A stretch of DNA of 64,000 nucleotides from Pseudooceanicola antarcticus (GTDB lineage: Bacteria; Pseudomonadota; Alphaproteobacteria; Rhodobacterales; Rhodobacteraceae), in the NCBI RefSeq assembly GCF_900215355.1, contig NZ_OBEA01000002.1, positions 310,001 through 374,000 of the forward strand, in the 5' to 3' direction. Of the stretch, positions 7,798-18,649 are shown in pieces; position 1 is the stretch's first letter; the number at the start of each line of letters is the position of its first letter. Under the pieces are notes generated by a model, which had not been told where the DNA came from, did no database searches, and saw only the letters and a program-made list of their open reading frames with translations. The position numbers and the translations under genes were made by a program.

Positions 7798-9440
7798 GCA
7801 ACCGGCCCGACAGCAGTGCGTCCAACGGCGGTTGGGCCGACAGCGGCACCTATGACTACATCGTCGTGGGTGCCGGTTCCGCGGGCTGCGTGCTGGCCAA
7901 CCGGCTGAGCGCCGACCCCCGCAATCGCGTGCTGCTGCTGGAGGCCGGCGGCAGCGACAACCGCTTCTGGGTGCATGTGCCCATGGGCTACCTCTATGCC
8001 ATGGGCAATCCCCGCATGGACTGGTGTCTGTGCACCGAACCCGAAGAGGGGCTCGGGGGACGCGCCCTGAACTATCCGCGCGGCAAGATGCTGGGCGGCT
8101 GCTCGTCGATCAACGGCATGATCTACATGCGCGGCCAGGCGCGGGACTACGACCAGTGGCGGCAGATGGGCAATGCGGGCTGGGGCTGGGACGAGATCCT
8201 GCCCTACTTCCGCAAGTCCGAGCGCCACTTCGGCCCGGCGGATGAGAACCACGGGACCGAGGGCGAGCTGCGGGTCGAGCAGCAACGCCTGAACTGGCCC
8301 ATCCTGGATGTCGCCGCAGATGCCGCCGAAGAGATCGGCATCGCGCGGACCGACGACTTCAACGATGGCGACAACGAGGGCACCGGTTATTTCCCGGTGA
8401 ACCAGAGGCGCGGCATCCGCTGGAACGCCCGCAAGGCCTTCCTGAACCCCGCCCGCAAGCGGCCCAACCTGCGCATCGTCACCGGCGCCCAGGTGCAGCA
8501 GCTGCTGCTCGAGGGGCGCCGGGTGACAGGCGTCAGCTTCACCGTGAAGGGCCGCTCTCACCGGGCCCGGGCGGGGCGCGAGGTGGTACTGTCGGCCGGG
8601 GCCATAGGCACGCCGCAGATCCTGGAGCTTTCGGGCATCGGCGATCCGGACCGCCTTGGCCCCCTTGGGGTGACGCCGGTTCACGAGCTGAAGGGCGTCG
8701 GTGAAAACCTGCAGGATCACCTGCAACTCAGGACGGTATGGAAGATCTCGGGGGCACGGACGCTCAACGACCGGGTGGCAAGCCTGCCGGGCCGGATCGG
8801 CATCGGGCTGGAGTACCTGTTGCGCCGCTCGGGGCCGATGTCGATGGCACCCAGCCAGCTCGGCATCTTCTGCCGCTCGTCCGAGCGCGAGACCTCGGCC
8901 AATATCGAATTCCACGTGCAACCGCTGTCGCTGGATCAGTTCGGCGCGCCCCTGCACCGTGATCCGGGGCTGACGGTTTCGGTCTGCAACCTGCGCCCCG
9001 AGAGCCGGGGCAGCGTCCACCTGCGCAGCGCCGAGGCTCAGGACGCCCCCGAGATCCGGCCGCGCTATCTCAGCGCCGAGCGGGACCGGACCGTCGCGGT
9101 CGAGAGCCTGCGCACCGCCCGCGCCCTGATGCAGACCGCCGCCATGCAGCCCTATGGCCCAAGGGAGGTCCTGCCGGGCCCGGCCCTTGAGAGCGACGCC
9201 GATCTGGTCGCCGCCGCCGGTCAGATCGGCACGACGATCTTCCATCCGGTGGGCACCGCGCGCATGGGCAGCGATCCCCTTGCGGTGGTCGGGCCGGATC
9301 TGCGGGTGCATGGGATTGCGGGTCTCTCCGTCGCCGATGCCTCGATCATGCCGACGATTGTCTCGGGCAATACCCATGCCCCGGTCACGATGATCGCCGA
9401 GAAGGCCTCGGACCTGATCCTGTCGCGGCAGGGCCAGTAA
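7794..9440 (+). CDS. GMC family FAD-dependent oxidoreductase (choline-dehydrogenase-like)
   Basis: 548 residues. The ADP-binding motif G-A-G-S-A-G lies at about 24-29, the GMC signature G-G-C-S-S-I-N-G-M near 100-108, and the second signature G-A-I-G-T-P-Q-I-L near 264-272. The C-terminal active site has His484 (H-P-V-G-T) and N526-T-H528. The family oxidises primary alcohols to aldehydes or acids. The start is a GTG overlapping the FAH stop by 4 bases (GTGA). Last gene of the operon. Substrate unknown; choline is unlikely given the neighbours. Confidence 0.9.
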   Translation: MSNRPDSSASNGGWADSGTYDYIVVGAGSAGCVLANRLSADPRNRVLLLEAGGSDNRFWVHVPMGYLYAMGNPRMDWCLCTEPEEGLGGRALNYPRGKMLGGCSSINGMIYMRGQARDYDQWRQMGNAGWGWDEILPYFRKSERHFGPADENHGTEGELRVEQQRLNWPILDVAADAAEEIGIARTDDFNDGDNEGTGYFPVNQRRGIRWNARKAFLNPARKRPNLRIVTGAQVQQLLLEGRRVTGVSFTVKGRSHRARAGREVVLSAGAIGTPQILELSGIGDPDRLGPLGVTPVHELKGVGENLQDHLQLRTVWKISGARTLNDRVASLPGRIGIGLEYLLRRSGPMSMAPSQLGIFCRSSERETSANIEFHVQPLSLDQFGAPLHRDPGLTVSVCNLRPESRGSVHLRSAEAQDAPEIRPRYLSAERDRTVAVESLRTARALMQTAAMQPYGPREVLPGPALESDADLVAAAGQIGTTIFHPVGTARMGSDPLAVVGPDLRVHGIAGLSVADASIMPTIVSGNTHAPVTMIAEKASDLILSRQGQ

Positions 9441-9495
9441 GGAGGGGCCAGCGGGGAAGGGCGGCCTCTGCCCTTTGCGCGGGACGGACAACGAA

Positions 9496-9520
9496 AAAGG
9501 GCGCCCTGCGGGGCGCCCTT
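9496..9520 (-). terminator. Intrinsic terminator of ppaC
   Basis: A perfect 10-bp stem (AAGGGCGCCC, loop TGCG, GGGCGCCCTT), followed on the minus strand by a T-run. It lies between the convergent GMC and ppaC genes, about 20 bp past the ppaC stop. Confidence 0.85.
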
Positions 9521-9540
9521 CCCGTCTGCTGCGGCAGGTC

Positions 9541-10470
9541 TCAGACCTTGAGCGAGGGGATGATCTGCTTCTTGCGGCTCATCACGCCGGGCAGCACCAC
9601 CTGGTCGCCCTCGACGCTGGCGCCGAAGCTCTTCTCGGCCACGGTCTTCACCAGCTCGTTCGGCACGAAGAGCGTGGCTTCCTCGTTCAGGATGTCGACC
9701 ACGAAGAGCAGCACCTGGTCGACGCCATCCTCGGCTTCGACGGCCTTGAAGCTCTCCATGATCGAGGCCTTGCGGTCCAGCACCAGCTTCGGCGCGGTGG
9801 TTTCCAGCACGGAGACGCGGAACTTGGTGCCGTCGACGGCATATTCCTTGCTGTCCATGCGGATCAGCTCGGCGTCCGAGAAGGCAGAGATGTCGGACTT
9901 GGCCTCGAACATCTCGGCGGCATAGGCGCCCAGGTCCAGGTTCAGCTCGGCGGCAAGGGTTTCCGCCAGCGCGCGATCCACCGGGGTCGTGGTCGGAGAG
10001 CGGAATTCCAGCGTGTCCGACAGGATGCAGGAGAGCATGGCGCCCTTGATCTGGTCGGGCATCTTGGCGGCGTCGTCACCCATCAGCTGGTGCATGATGG
10101 TGGCGGTGCAGGCCAGCGGCTTGATGGTGATGTCGATCGGGCCCTTGGTTTCCAGCCCCCCGGTCAGCTTGTGGTGGTCGATGATCTGGATGACATTGGC
10201 ATCGTTGATCGCCGCCGGCAATTCGGCGGGGTTGTTGGTGTCGACGATCACCACGGTGTCCTCGGCGGTAACTTCCGAGATGATCTCGGGCGTCTCGAAG
10301 CCCCATTTCTCGACCACGAAGGCGGCCTCGGTGTTGGGGGTGCCCAGGAGCTTTGCCTCTGCCGGGGTGCCCATCACCTCGGAGAGATACCAGGCCCAGA
10401 TCAGCGGAGAGCCGGTGGAATCGGTGTCGGGAGACTTGTGGCCGAAGACCTTGATCGTCATGGGAAGCAT
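9541..10470 (-). CDS. ppaC: Manganese-dependent inorganic pyrophosphatase
   Basis: A 309-residue family II (DHH/DHHA2) pyrophosphatase that hydrolyses PPi to phosphate in the cytosol. Metal-site motifs are G-H-K-S-P-D-T-D-S (10-18, with His11, Asp15 and Asp17), V-D-T-N-N-P near 75 and I-D-H-H-K near 96-100. The DHHA2 domain has the R-K-K-Q near the C-terminus. An internal ATG nine bases in (MTIKVFGHK) is an equally plausible start. Family II pyrophosphatases are less usual than Ppa-type enzymes in proteobacteria but recur in this order. Confidence 0.95.
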   Translation of the reverse strand: MLPMTIKVFGHKSPDTDSTGSPLIWAWYLSEVMGTPAEAKLLGTPNTEAAFVVEKWGFETPEIISEVTAEDTVVIVDTNNPAELPAAINDANVIQIIDHHKLTGGLETKGPIDITIKPLACTATIMHQLMGDDAAKMPDQIKGAMLSCILSDTLEFRSPTTTPVDRALAETLAAELNLDLGAYAAEMFEAKSDISAFSDAELIRMDSKEYAVDGTKFRVSVLETTAPKLVLDRKASIMESFKAVEAEDGVDQVLLFVVDILNEEATLFVPNELVKTVAEKSFGASVEGDQVVLPGVMSRKKQIIPSLKV

Positions 10471-10593
10471 CCGTTCTTGGAAAAGCTGAATTCGGCGGTC
10501 TTATAGTGGCCCCTCCGGGCGCTGTCACCCGGTTGCGGCGCCGCAGCACGCGCCGCGCTTGCCGCTGCCGGGGCGGGCGCATAATCATGCGCC

Positions 10594-11241
10594 ATGACCC
10601 GCGTGCCCGAGACCGATCTCTATCCTCCCGTGAAGGCCTTCCTCGAGGCCCAGGGCTACGAGGTCAAATCCGAGGTGGCCGGTGCCGATGTGGTGGGCAT
10701 GCGCGCCGATGACCCGGACCCGGTGATTGTCGAGCTGAAACTGGCCATGAGCCTGGCGCTGCTGCAGCAGGGGATCGACCGGCTGGGGGTCTCGGATTTC
10801 GTCTATCTTGCCATTCCGCAGGTGAAGGGCCGCAAGACGCTGGCGCGGCACGTGGCGCTCTGTCGCCGGCTGGGGCTGGGGCTGCTGACGGTGCGGCTGT
10901 CGGATGGCCACGTGGAGGCCCAGTGCGATCCGGGGCCCTACGCGCCGCGCAGGGTCAAGGCGCGGGCCGGGCGGCTCTTGCGGGAATTCCAGCGCCGCGA
11001 CGGCGATCCCAATCGCGGCGGTGCGGCGGGCAGGATCGTCACCGCCTACCGCCAGGACGCGCTGCGCTGCGCGGCGCATCTGGCCGAACATGGCGCCAGC
11101 CGGGGAGCTGCGGTGAAGGCCGCCACCGGCGTCGCCCGCGCCACCACCCTGATGCGCGACAATCATTATGGCTGGTTCGAGAAGGTCGCCAAGGGCACCT
11201 ACGCCTTGACCGAGAAGGGCAGGCAGGAGACCGGCGCGTAG
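10594..11241 (+). CDS. DUF2161 family protein (PD-(D/E)XK nuclease-like)
   Basis: 215 residues. Asp32 (G-A-D-V-V-G), then Glu47-Leu-Lys49 and Gln59 form the order of a PD-(D/E)XK nuclease core. The C-terminal third (about 145-215) looks like a winged helix ending L-T-E-K-G-R. DUF2161 proteins have no settled role; some annotations call them phosphodiesterases. The ATG is used; no operon partner is obvious, and ppaC is divergent. Confidence 0.8.
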   Translation: MTRVPETDLYPPVKAFLEAQGYEVKSEVAGADVVGMRADDPDPVIVELKLAMSLALLQQGIDRLGVSDFVYLAIPQVKGRKTLARHVALCRRLGLGLLTVRLSDGHVEAQCDPGPYAPRRVKARAGRLLREFQRRDGDPNRGGAAGRIVTAYRQDALRCAAHLAEHGASRGAAVKAATGVARATTLMRDNHYGWFEKVAKGTYALTEKGRQETGA

Positions 11242-11394
11242 GGGGAGGTATCCCACCATTCGGGCCACCTTTCCGTTCACCCTTCCGGCTGTTCTGGCGG
11301 TCGCCGTTGCCGCCGGGGGCGGATATCTCCCACCCTGCACCGGTGGCCCGCGACGGTGCCGTCTGCCGGGCGTTAGCAAAAATCGACCTCCGCC

Positions 11395-11426
11395 GTTGAC
11401 TCGTCCCCACCATATCCCTATCTCCG
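11395..11426 (+). promoter_or_regulatory. groESL promoter, RpoH-like
   Basis: CCTATCTCCG at 11,417-11,426 fits the alphaproteobacterial heat-shock -10 form CYTATNTNNG exactly. Eighteen bases upstream of it is GTTG (11,395-11,398), one mismatch from the CTTG -35. The same TTGACT/TATCTC bases could also serve a housekeeping sigma factor. The consensus is known from other alphaproteobacteria; use here is inferred. Confidence 0.6.
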
Positions 11427-11431
11427 TGCCG

Positions 11432-11458
11432 TTAGCACTCGGACGACCTGAGTGATAA
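11432..11458 (+). promoter_or_regulatory. CIRCE operator (HrcA site)
   Basis: TTAGCACTC, 9-base spacer, GAGTGATAA. The left arm is the exact CIRCE half-site; the right arm differs from GAGTGCTAA at one base. It lies just past the predicted transcription start and about 60 bp before the groES ATG, the standard place for HrcA repression of groESL. Confidence 0.9.
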
Positions 11459-11516
11459 CGCCCGACCCCGAGCGGGGAAGGGACAGGGAAAAACTTTGAG
11501 CCAAGGAGCCTCAGAG

Positions 11517-11804
11517 ATGGCATTTCAACCGCTGCATGACCGTGTGCTCGTCGAGCGTGTCGAAGGTGAAGAAAAGACCGCCGGCGGTCTGATCATCCCC
11601 GATAGCGCCAAGGAAAAGCCCGCCGAGGGCATCGTCATCGCCGTGGGCGCTGGCGCCAAGGACGACGATGGCGAGCGTATCGCCATGGACGTCAAGGAAG
11701 GCGACAAGATCCTGTTCGGCAAGTGGTCCGGTACCGAGATCACGCTGGATGGCAAAGAGCTGCTGATCATGAAGGAAAGCGACATCATGGGCGTCATCTC
11801 CTGA
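11517..11804 (+). CDS. groS: Co-chaperonin GroES
   Basis: A 95-residue Cpn10. It begins [12 protein letters not shown] and contains the mobile-loop segment [12 protein letters not shown], which contacts GroEL. The ATG sits 6-7 bases after AAGGAG; an upstream TTG seven codons earlier overlaps that ribosome site and was rejected. It caps the GroEL folding chamber. First gene of the groESL operon, controlled by the CIRCE and heat-shock-type promoter upstream. Confidence 0.98.
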   Translation: MAFQPLHDRVLVERVEGEEKTAGGLIIPDSAKEKPAEGIVIAVGAGAKDDDGERIAMDVKEGDKILFGKWSGTEITLDGKELLIMKESDIMGVIS

Positions 11805-11824
11805 TCCCTCGCGGATCGGACTGA

Positions 11825-13507
<1,683 letters not shown>

Positions 13508-13533
13508 TCTGCCGTTCCAACCGGAACTACGGG

Positions 13534-13559
13534 AAAGGGGGCCTTCGGGCCCCCTTTTT
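13534..13559 (+). terminator. Intrinsic terminator of groESL
   Basis: Stem AAAGGGGGCC / GGCCCCCTTT with a TTCG tetraloop and a T-run, 27 bp after the groEL stop. The following 13,560-13,841 stretch has no recognisable gene. Confidence 0.93.
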
Positions 13560-13841
13560 CATTGGGGGTGGACGCCCGTCGGACGCCACCTCGGCGCCGG
13601 TCCCTTGGCCGGCAGGCGGCGGGACTTTTCCCTGCCCGCCAGGCCATTGCCGCCTGGGATTGCTCCGCTTTCCTCTGCCACCGGGCTGCTCTGCCGCTTG
13701 TTTCAGCATATTTGCCACCTCCGGGGCCTATTCGCTGCCCGGCGGGCGGGCGGGGCTGCCCTCTTCGCTGCACTGCGGCTAGGGTGAACGTTAGGGTCTT
13801 TGGGCCCGAAGATCGGTGACGTCCATACAGAGGATTTCGAG

Positions 13842-14360
13842 ATGGCGCGCAAACCCGAGATCACCCACAAGCTGTATTCCCCCGTTCACGGGATCGGAGT
13901 CGGCAACCTTCTGACCCAGGCCTATGACGGCCCGGCCCAGGCCCAGCTGGTGCAGGCGATGCGCAGCTCGGGCGACATGGTGGTCGAGCTCATGGCGCTG
14001 CACGAGGAGTCGGTCGTGGGCTATGTCGGCTTCTCGCGTCACCTCTCGCCGCAGGGCTGGATGGCGCTGTCGCCGCTCGGCGTGCTGCCGGCCTGGCGCA
14101 GCCATGGCATCGGGGCCGAACTGGTGCGCTACGGGCTCGACCATGCCCGCCGCGCCGGCGCCAAGGCGGTGACCGTGCTGGGCGATGGCCGCTACTACCA
14201 GCGCTTCGGTTTCACCTATCGCGCGGCAGAGAACCTCGAGACCCCCTATTCCTCGGAGAAGACGCTGCTCTTCCCGATCGCGCCGGGCACCGCCTTCTCG
14301 GAAGAGAAGCTGGTCTATTCGCCGGCCTTCCGCGAGCTGGGCCTCGAGCCCACCAACTGA
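13842..14360 (+). CDS. GNAT family N-acetyltransferase
   Basis: 172 residues with a GNAT fold. The acetyl-CoA loop is readable as L-P-A-W-R-S-H-G-I-G-A-E-L-V (about 85-98), followed by V-T-V-L-G-D and Y-Y-Q-R-F-G-F, typical of YhbS-like acetyltransferases. The ATG at 13,842 is preceded by AGAGGA at proper spacing; an in-frame TTG at 13,800 is less likely. The acceptor substrate is unknown. It lies 41 bp before a lipase-like gene. Confidence 0.85.
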   Translation: MARKPEITHKLYSPVHGIGVGNLLTQAYDGPAQAQLVQAMRSSGDMVVELMALHEESVVGYVGFSRHLSPQGWMALSPLGVLPAWRSHGIGAELVRYGLDHARRAGAKAVTVLGDGRYYQRFGFTYRAAENLETPYSSEKTLLFPIAPGTAFSEEKLVYSPAFRELGLEPTN

Positions 14361-14400
14361 GCCGCTTTCCTCGTCCCGGTGCAGCGTGTAGCTAGGCGAC

Positions 14401-15147
14401 ATGCTGCGCCCCTTGCTTCTTCGCCCCGTGCTCCTTCTCTGTTTTGCCCTGCTGTCACGCCCCGTGGCGGCGGCGGACTGCGTGGTGCTGATCCACGGGC
14501 TGGGCCGCTCCGGGGCCTCCTTCACCGTGATGACCGAGGCGCTGCAATCGCGCGGCTACCAGGTCGAGACGGTGAACTACCCTTCGACGAGTGCCGAGGT
14601 CGAAAAGCTTGCCGAGACCTGGCTGCCCGAGGCCTTCGCCCGCTGCGAGGGCCCGGCCGATGTGGTCACCCATTCCATGGGCGGTATCCTGCTGCGCGCC
14701 TTCCTGGCCGCCGATCCCGCCCGCCTGACGCGGATCGACCGTGCGGTGATGCTGGGACCGCCGAACCAGGGCTCCGAGATCGTCGACACCTTCGGCGGGC
14801 TGGATCTCTTCCGGGCGATCAACGGCCCGGCGGGGCTGCAGCTCGGCACCGGGGGCCTGCCGGGGCGACTGCCGCCCGTGCGCTTTCCCCTGGGCGTGAT
14901 CGCGGGCAGCCAGAGCCTGAACCCCCTGTTCTCGGCGCTGATCGAGGGCGAGGATGACGGCAAGGTCTCGGTCGCCTCGACCGGGGTCGCGGGGCAGGCG
15001 GCGCAGATCACGCTGCCGGTGACCCATACCTTCATGATGAACGACCCGCTGGTCATCGCCCAGACCCTGGCCTTCCTGGAGCAGGGCAGCTTCCGCGCGG
15101 AGCTGAGCTGGGGCGCGGCCCTGCGTGAGCTGCTGGAGATCCGCTGA
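14401..15147 (+). CDS. Exported alpha/beta hydrolase (lipase/esterase-like)
   Basis: 248 residues with a Sec signal peptide (about 1-25, cleaved near A-A-A-D). The oxyanion segment is V-L-I-H-G-L-G (29-35). The nucleophile elbow H-S-M-G-G puts Ser92 at the active site, with Asp186 and His209 as the likely remaining triad residues. The layout resembles small triacylglycerol lipases and PGAP1-like esterases acting in the periplasm. Its stop overlaps the ATG of phnM by one base, so the two are probably co-expressed, an unusual pairing. Confidence 0.82.
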   Translation: MLRPLLLRPVLLLCFALLSRPVAAADCVVLIHGLGRSGASFTVMTEALQSRGYQVETVNYPSTSAEVEKLAETWLPEAFARCEGPADVVTHSMGGILLRAFLAADPARLTRIDRAVMLGPPNQGSEIVDTFGGLDLFRAINGPAGLQLGTGGLPGRLPPVRFPLGVIAGSQSLNPLFSALIEGEDDGKVSVASTGVAGQAAQITLPVTHTFMMNDPLVIAQTLAFLEQGSFRAELSWGAALRELLEIR

Positions 15148-16274
15148 TGCACCTGACCCTTGTCGGCGCCCGCGCCCTGCGTCCCGAAGGCTGGTCCGAG
15201 GCGCCCCTTGGCCTGGCGGACGGGCTGCTGACCGACGAGACCTCTGGCCGCGTGCTGGACCTCACGGGCTATTGGCTGCTGCCGGGGATCGTCGATGTCC
15301 ATGGCGACGGCTTCGAGCGCCATCTCGCGCCCCGGCGCGGCGCCCTGTCGAGCCTGGAGGACGGTCTGGCCATGGCGGCGGCCGAGCTGGCGGTGAACGG
15401 CATCACCACGGCGCTGCTGGCGCAGTTCTTTTCCTGGGAAGGCGGCATGCGTGGCCCGGATTTCGCCGAGGCCATGTTCGCGGCCCATGCGCGGCTTGCC
15501 CCCGGCCAGCCCGTCGATCTGCGGCTGCAACTGCGGCTCGAGCTGGGGATGGCCGAGCACTTCCCCCGCGCGGCCGCGCTGATCCGCCGGCACGACATCC
15601 GCTATGTGGTTCTCAACGACCATCTGCCCCATGCGGCGCTGCTGAAGGGCAAGCGGCCACCGCGCCTGACGGGGCAGGCGCTGAAGTCGGGCCGCAGCCC
15701 CGAGGCGCATCTGGCGCTTCTGCAGGCGCTTCACGCCGCGACCTATGACACCCCCGGCCCGGCCCGTGACTTCATCGCGGCGCATCCGCATGTGCTTTTT
15801 GGCAGTCACGATGACCAGGGCGCGGCCGAGCGCGCCCATTGGAGCGCCCTCGGCGCGACCGTGTCGGAATTCCCCGAAACGCTGGAGGCCGCGGAAGAGG
15901 CCCGCAGGCGTGACGAGCCGGTGGTTCTGGGCGCGCCCAACGTGGTGCGCGGTGGCTCCCATGCCGGGAAGGTCTCGGCGGCGGAGCTTGTGGGGCGGGG
16001 GCTCTGCACCGCGCTGGCCTCGGATTACCACTACCCGGCGCCGCGCCAGGCGGCGTTGAAATTGGCCGCGGAGATCGGGATGGAGCGCGCCTGGGCGCTG
16101 GTGTCCTCGGGGCCTGCGGCGATGCTGGGTCTGACGGATCGCGGAGAGCTGCGTGCGGGCAAGCGCGCCGACCTGGTGGTGCTGGACCCGGCCACGGGGC
16201 GGGTGGCCGCGACCTTCGCCGCCGGGCGGCTGGCCTGGCTCGGACCCGAGCTGGCCGGGGTGGTGCTGGGCTGA
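15147..16274 (+). CDS. phnM: Alpha-D-ribose 1-methylphosphonate 5-triphosphate diphosphatase-like (PhnM)
   Basis: 375 residues of the amidohydrolase superfamily. The PhnM signature D-V-H-G-D-G-F-E-R-H lies near residues 51-60, with further ligands in F-G-S-H-D-D and A-S-D-Y-H-Y-P. PhnM removes pyrophosphate from ribose 1-methylphosphonate 5-triphosphate in the C-P lyase pathway. No other phn gene is in the window, so it is an orphan copy whose role may differ. Coupled to the lipase-like gene; a repeat hairpin follows the stop. Confidence 0.87.
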   Translation: MHLTLVGARALRPEGWSEAPLGLADGLLTDETSGRVLDLTGYWLLPGIVDVHGDGFERHLAPRRGALSSLEDGLAMAAAELAVNGITTALLAQFFSWEGGMRGPDFAEAMFAAHARLAPGQPVDLRLQLRLELGMAEHFPRAAALIRRHDIRYVVLNDHLPHAALLKGKRPPRLTGQALKSGRSPEAHLALLQALHAATYDTPGPARDFIAAHPHVLFGSHDDQGAAERAHWSALGATVSEFPETLEAAEEARRRDEPVVLGAPNVVRGGSHAGKVSAAELVGRGLCTALASDYHYPAPRQAALKLAAEIGMERAWALVSSGPAAMLGLTDRGELRAGKRADLVVLDPATGRVAATFAAGRLAWLGPELAGVVLG

Positions 16275-16596
16275 GCGGGCAGGGGGCTGCCGCCCCCTCG
16301 GCTGCGCCTCACCCCCGCGAGTATTCTCAGCCTGGTGATGCGTGCAAGAGGGGCCCTGCGGGGCGGTGTCGCGCCTGGCATCGGCGGGCCCGAGCGCCCT
16401 TGGGCAAAGTCGGGCGCCCCTGCGGGCGGGCGCGATTTCGGCCTGTCGGTGGTTGCGCCACGGGGGCCGCACGTTGCCGGCTGATGCCGAGTTGGCGCTT
16501 TGGGCCGCGCTTTGCGGCTTTGCTGGCTTGCCCCGATTGCCCCCTGTGGCAAATCCTCTATAAGTCGCAATTCCGGACCCCTTTGGAGGCAGGCAG
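16275..16596 (+). other. 322-bp intergenic region before purE
   Basis: Holds intergenic repeat copy C near its left end and a plausible purE promoter at the right: TTGCCC at 16,537-16,542, 16 bp, TATAAG at 16,559-16,564. Nothing else recognisable and no credible small gene. Confidence 0.5.
16281..16340 (+). repeat. Intergenic repeat with hairpin, copy C
   Basis: AGGGGGC, loop TGCC, GCCCCCT, then CGGCTGCGCCTC, a C-run and GAGTATTCTCAGCCTGGTGATG. It has the same order as copy B and the same placement after a gene (6 bp past the phnM stop). The hairpin may end phnM transcription. Confidence 0.65.
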
Positions 16597-17085
16597 ATGA
16601 GCGCAATCAAGGTCGGTATCATCATGGGGAGCCAGTCGGACTGGCCCACCATGAAAGAGGCAGCTTTGATCCTGGACGAGCTGGGCGTGGCCTATGAGAC
16701 GAAGATCGTCTCGGCGCACCGGACTCCGGACAGGCTTTGGACCTACGGCAAGGAAGCCGCGGGCCGGGGCCTGCAGGTGATCATCGCGGGCGCCGGTGGT
16801 GCGGCGCATCTGCCGGGGATGATGGCGTCCAAGACGCGCGTGCCGGTGATCGGCGTGCCGGTGCAGACGCGGGCGCTGTCGGGGGTCGACAGCCTTTACT
16901 CCATCGTCCAGATGCCCAAGGGCTTCCCGGTCGCCACCATGGCCATCGGTGCCGCCGGTGCCGCCAATGCGGGCCTGATGGCCGCCGGTATCCTGGCCAA
17001 TGCCGATGCCGATCTCGCTGCCCGTCTCGATGCCTGGCGCGAGGCGCTCTCGGCCTCCATTCCCGATGAGCCCGCCGATGACTGA
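16597..17085 (+). CDS. purE: 5-(carboxyamino)imidazole ribonucleotide mutase
   Basis: 162 residues, class I PurE, converting N5-CAIR to CAIR in purine synthesis. Diagnostic segments are M-G-S-Q-S-D-W (substrate phosphate site, about 9-15) and the catalytic S-A-H-R-T-P (about 44-49), plus [11 protein letters not shown] near 66-76. It overlaps purK by 8 bases, so the two pathway enzymes are coupled. Confidence 0.97.
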   Translation: MSAIKVGIIMGSQSDWPTMKEAALILDELGVAYETKIVSAHRTPDRLWTYGKEAAGRGLQVIIAGAGGAAHLPGMMASKTRVPVIGVPVQTRALSGVDSLYSIVQMPKGFPVATMAIGAAGAANAGLMAAGILANADADLAARLDAWREALSASIPDEPADD

Positions 17086-18151
17086 CATGCTTCCCACCGG
17101 TTCCACCATCGGCATCCTGGGCGGCGGCCAGCTGGGCCGCATGCTGGCGGTCGCGGCCTCTCGGCTGGGTCTGAAGACCCATGTCTACGAGCCCGCCGCC
17201 AATCCGCCCGCCGGCCAGGTCTGCGATGCGCTGACCACCGCCCCCTACGAGGACGAGGCCGCCCTGCGCGCCTTCGCCGGCTCGGTCGACGTGGTGACCT
17301 ACGAATTCGAGAACATCCCGACCTCGGCGCTGGACGTGATCGAGGCGCTGCGCCCGATCCGCCCGGGCCGCGAGGCCCTGCGGGTCAGCCAGGACCGGCT
17401 GACCGAGAAGGACTACCTGTCGGAGCTGGGCCTGAAAACCGCGCCCTATGCCGATATAACCGATCTCGCCTCGCTCGAGTCGGCGCTGGAACGCTTCGGC
17501 ACCCCCGCGATCCTGAAGACCCGCCGCTTCGGCTACGACGGCAAGGGCCAGGTGCGGATCTCGGATCCCTCCGAGGCCGCCGAGGCGCTGGCAGAGCTCA
17601 ATGGCGCACCGGCCGTGCTTGAGGGGTTCGTGGATTTCACCGCCGAGATCTCGATCATCGGGGCGCGGGCCCTGGACGGCGCCGTGGCCTGTTTCGACCC
17701 CGGCGAGAATGTCCACAGCGCGGGTATCCTGCGCACCACAACCGTGCCCGCCTCGGTCCCCGCCAGCCTGCGCACCGATGCGATCCTGCTGGCGGCGCGC
17801 ATCCTCAATGCGCTGGACTACGTGGGTGTCATGGGGGTGGAGCTTTTCGTCACACCCCAGGGGCCGATCGTCAACGAGATCGCGCCCAGGGTGCATAACT
17901 CGGGCCACTGGACCCAGAACGGCTGTGCCGTCGACCAGTTCGAGCAGCACATCCGCGCCGTGGCCGGCTGGCCGCTCGGGGACGGGCAGCGCCATGCGGA
18001 CGTGGTGATGGAGAACCTCATCGGTGACGACATGGACCGGGTGCCCGAGCTGGCGGCCCGCCCCGGCGCGGCGCTACATCTCTACGGCAAGGCCGAGACC
18101 CGCGAGGGCCGCAAGATGGGCCATGTGAACCTGGTCAAGCCGAAGGGCTGA
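17078..18151 (+). CDS. purK: 5-(carboxyamino)imidazole ribonucleotide synthase
   Basis: 357-residue ATP-grasp enzyme making N5-CAIR from AIR, bicarbonate and ATP. N-terminal [11 protein letters not shown] is characteristic. The ATP-grasp core has [11 protein letters not shown] and [14 protein letters not shown]. The ATG at 17,078 (MTDMLPTG) overlaps the purE stop; the ATG at 17,087 is an alternative. An intrinsic terminator follows. Confidence 0.96.
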   Translation: MTDMLPTGSTIGILGGGQLGRMLAVAASRLGLKTHVYEPAANPPAGQVCDALTTAPYEDEAALRAFAGSVDVVTYEFENIPTSALDVIEALRPIRPGREALRVSQDRLTEKDYLSELGLKTAPYADITDLASLESALERFGTPAILKTRRFGYDGKGQVRISDPSEAAEALAELNGAPAVLEGFVDFTAEISIIGARALDGAVACFDPGENVHSAGILRTTTVPASVPASLRTDAILLAARILNALDYVGVMGVELFVTPQGPIVNEIAPRVHNSGHWTQNGCAVDQFEQHIRAVAGWPLGDGQRHADVVMENLIGDDMDRVPELAARPGAALHLYGKAETREGRKMGHVNLVKPKG

Positions 18152-18178
18152 GCGCCCGAGACGGACGAGACGAGACAG

Positions 18179-18202
18179 AAAGGCGCCGCAGGGCGCCTTT
18201 TT
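18179..18202 (+). terminator. Intrinsic terminator of purEK
   Basis: Stem AAAGGCGCC / GGCGCCTTT, loop GCAG, then further Ts; 28 bp past the purK stop. Confidence 0.92.
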
Positions 18203-18262
18203 CATGCTCGGAACGGACCGGGCCTGGTGGCGAGGCCCGCAGGGCTGCGGGGCCCCGGCGGG

Positions 18263-18487
18263 TCAGGCGATGATGTCGGGGGTCAGACGGTCCTCGATCA
18301 GCGCGATTCGGTCCTTCAGCGCCAGTTTCTTCTTCTTCAGCCGCTGGATGGTCAGCCGGTCCGAGGTCGCCTTCTCTTCCAGCGCGCGGATTGCCTCGTC
18401 GAGATCGCGGTGTTCGGCGCGGAAATGCTCCAGCTCCACCCGCAGAACCTCGTCGGTCTTCATGGAGAGGTCGGTGAGGGCATTCAT
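18263..18487 (-). CDS. YdcH family (DUF465) small protein
   Basis: A 74-residue, highly charged helical protein beginning MNALTDLSMK, with the DUF465 pattern E-L-E-H-F-R-A-E-H-R-D-L-D-E-A-I and R-L-K-K-K-K-L-A-L-K-D-R-I. It should form a helical hairpin or coiled coil. Function unknown. The start is the ATG giving the family length; a longer in-frame reading runs antisense through the hsp20 gene and is not real. It is divergent from hsp20. Confidence 0.85.
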   Translation of the reverse strand: MNALTDLSMKTDEVLRVELEHFRAEHRDLDEAIRALEEKATSDRLTIQRLKKKKLALKDRIALIEDRLTPDIIA

Positions 18488-18649
18488 GGCGGGACTCGCT
18501 AAAAGGGACTGTTGGCCCGCAGGATACCCCAAAGCGGACAATTCGCAAAAGCCTTGCAGCCCCTCTTCCGGCTCCCCATATTGACGGGGAGGGCCCTTGC
18601 CGTACCGGGAGGGCCACTTCGACGTCGCTTTTGCCAAGGACGCATGGAA

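Noticed and set aside
14577..16652. 691-codon open frame antisense to the lipase and phnM genes
   Set aside because: Lies entirely over well-supported genes on the other strand and has no start context.
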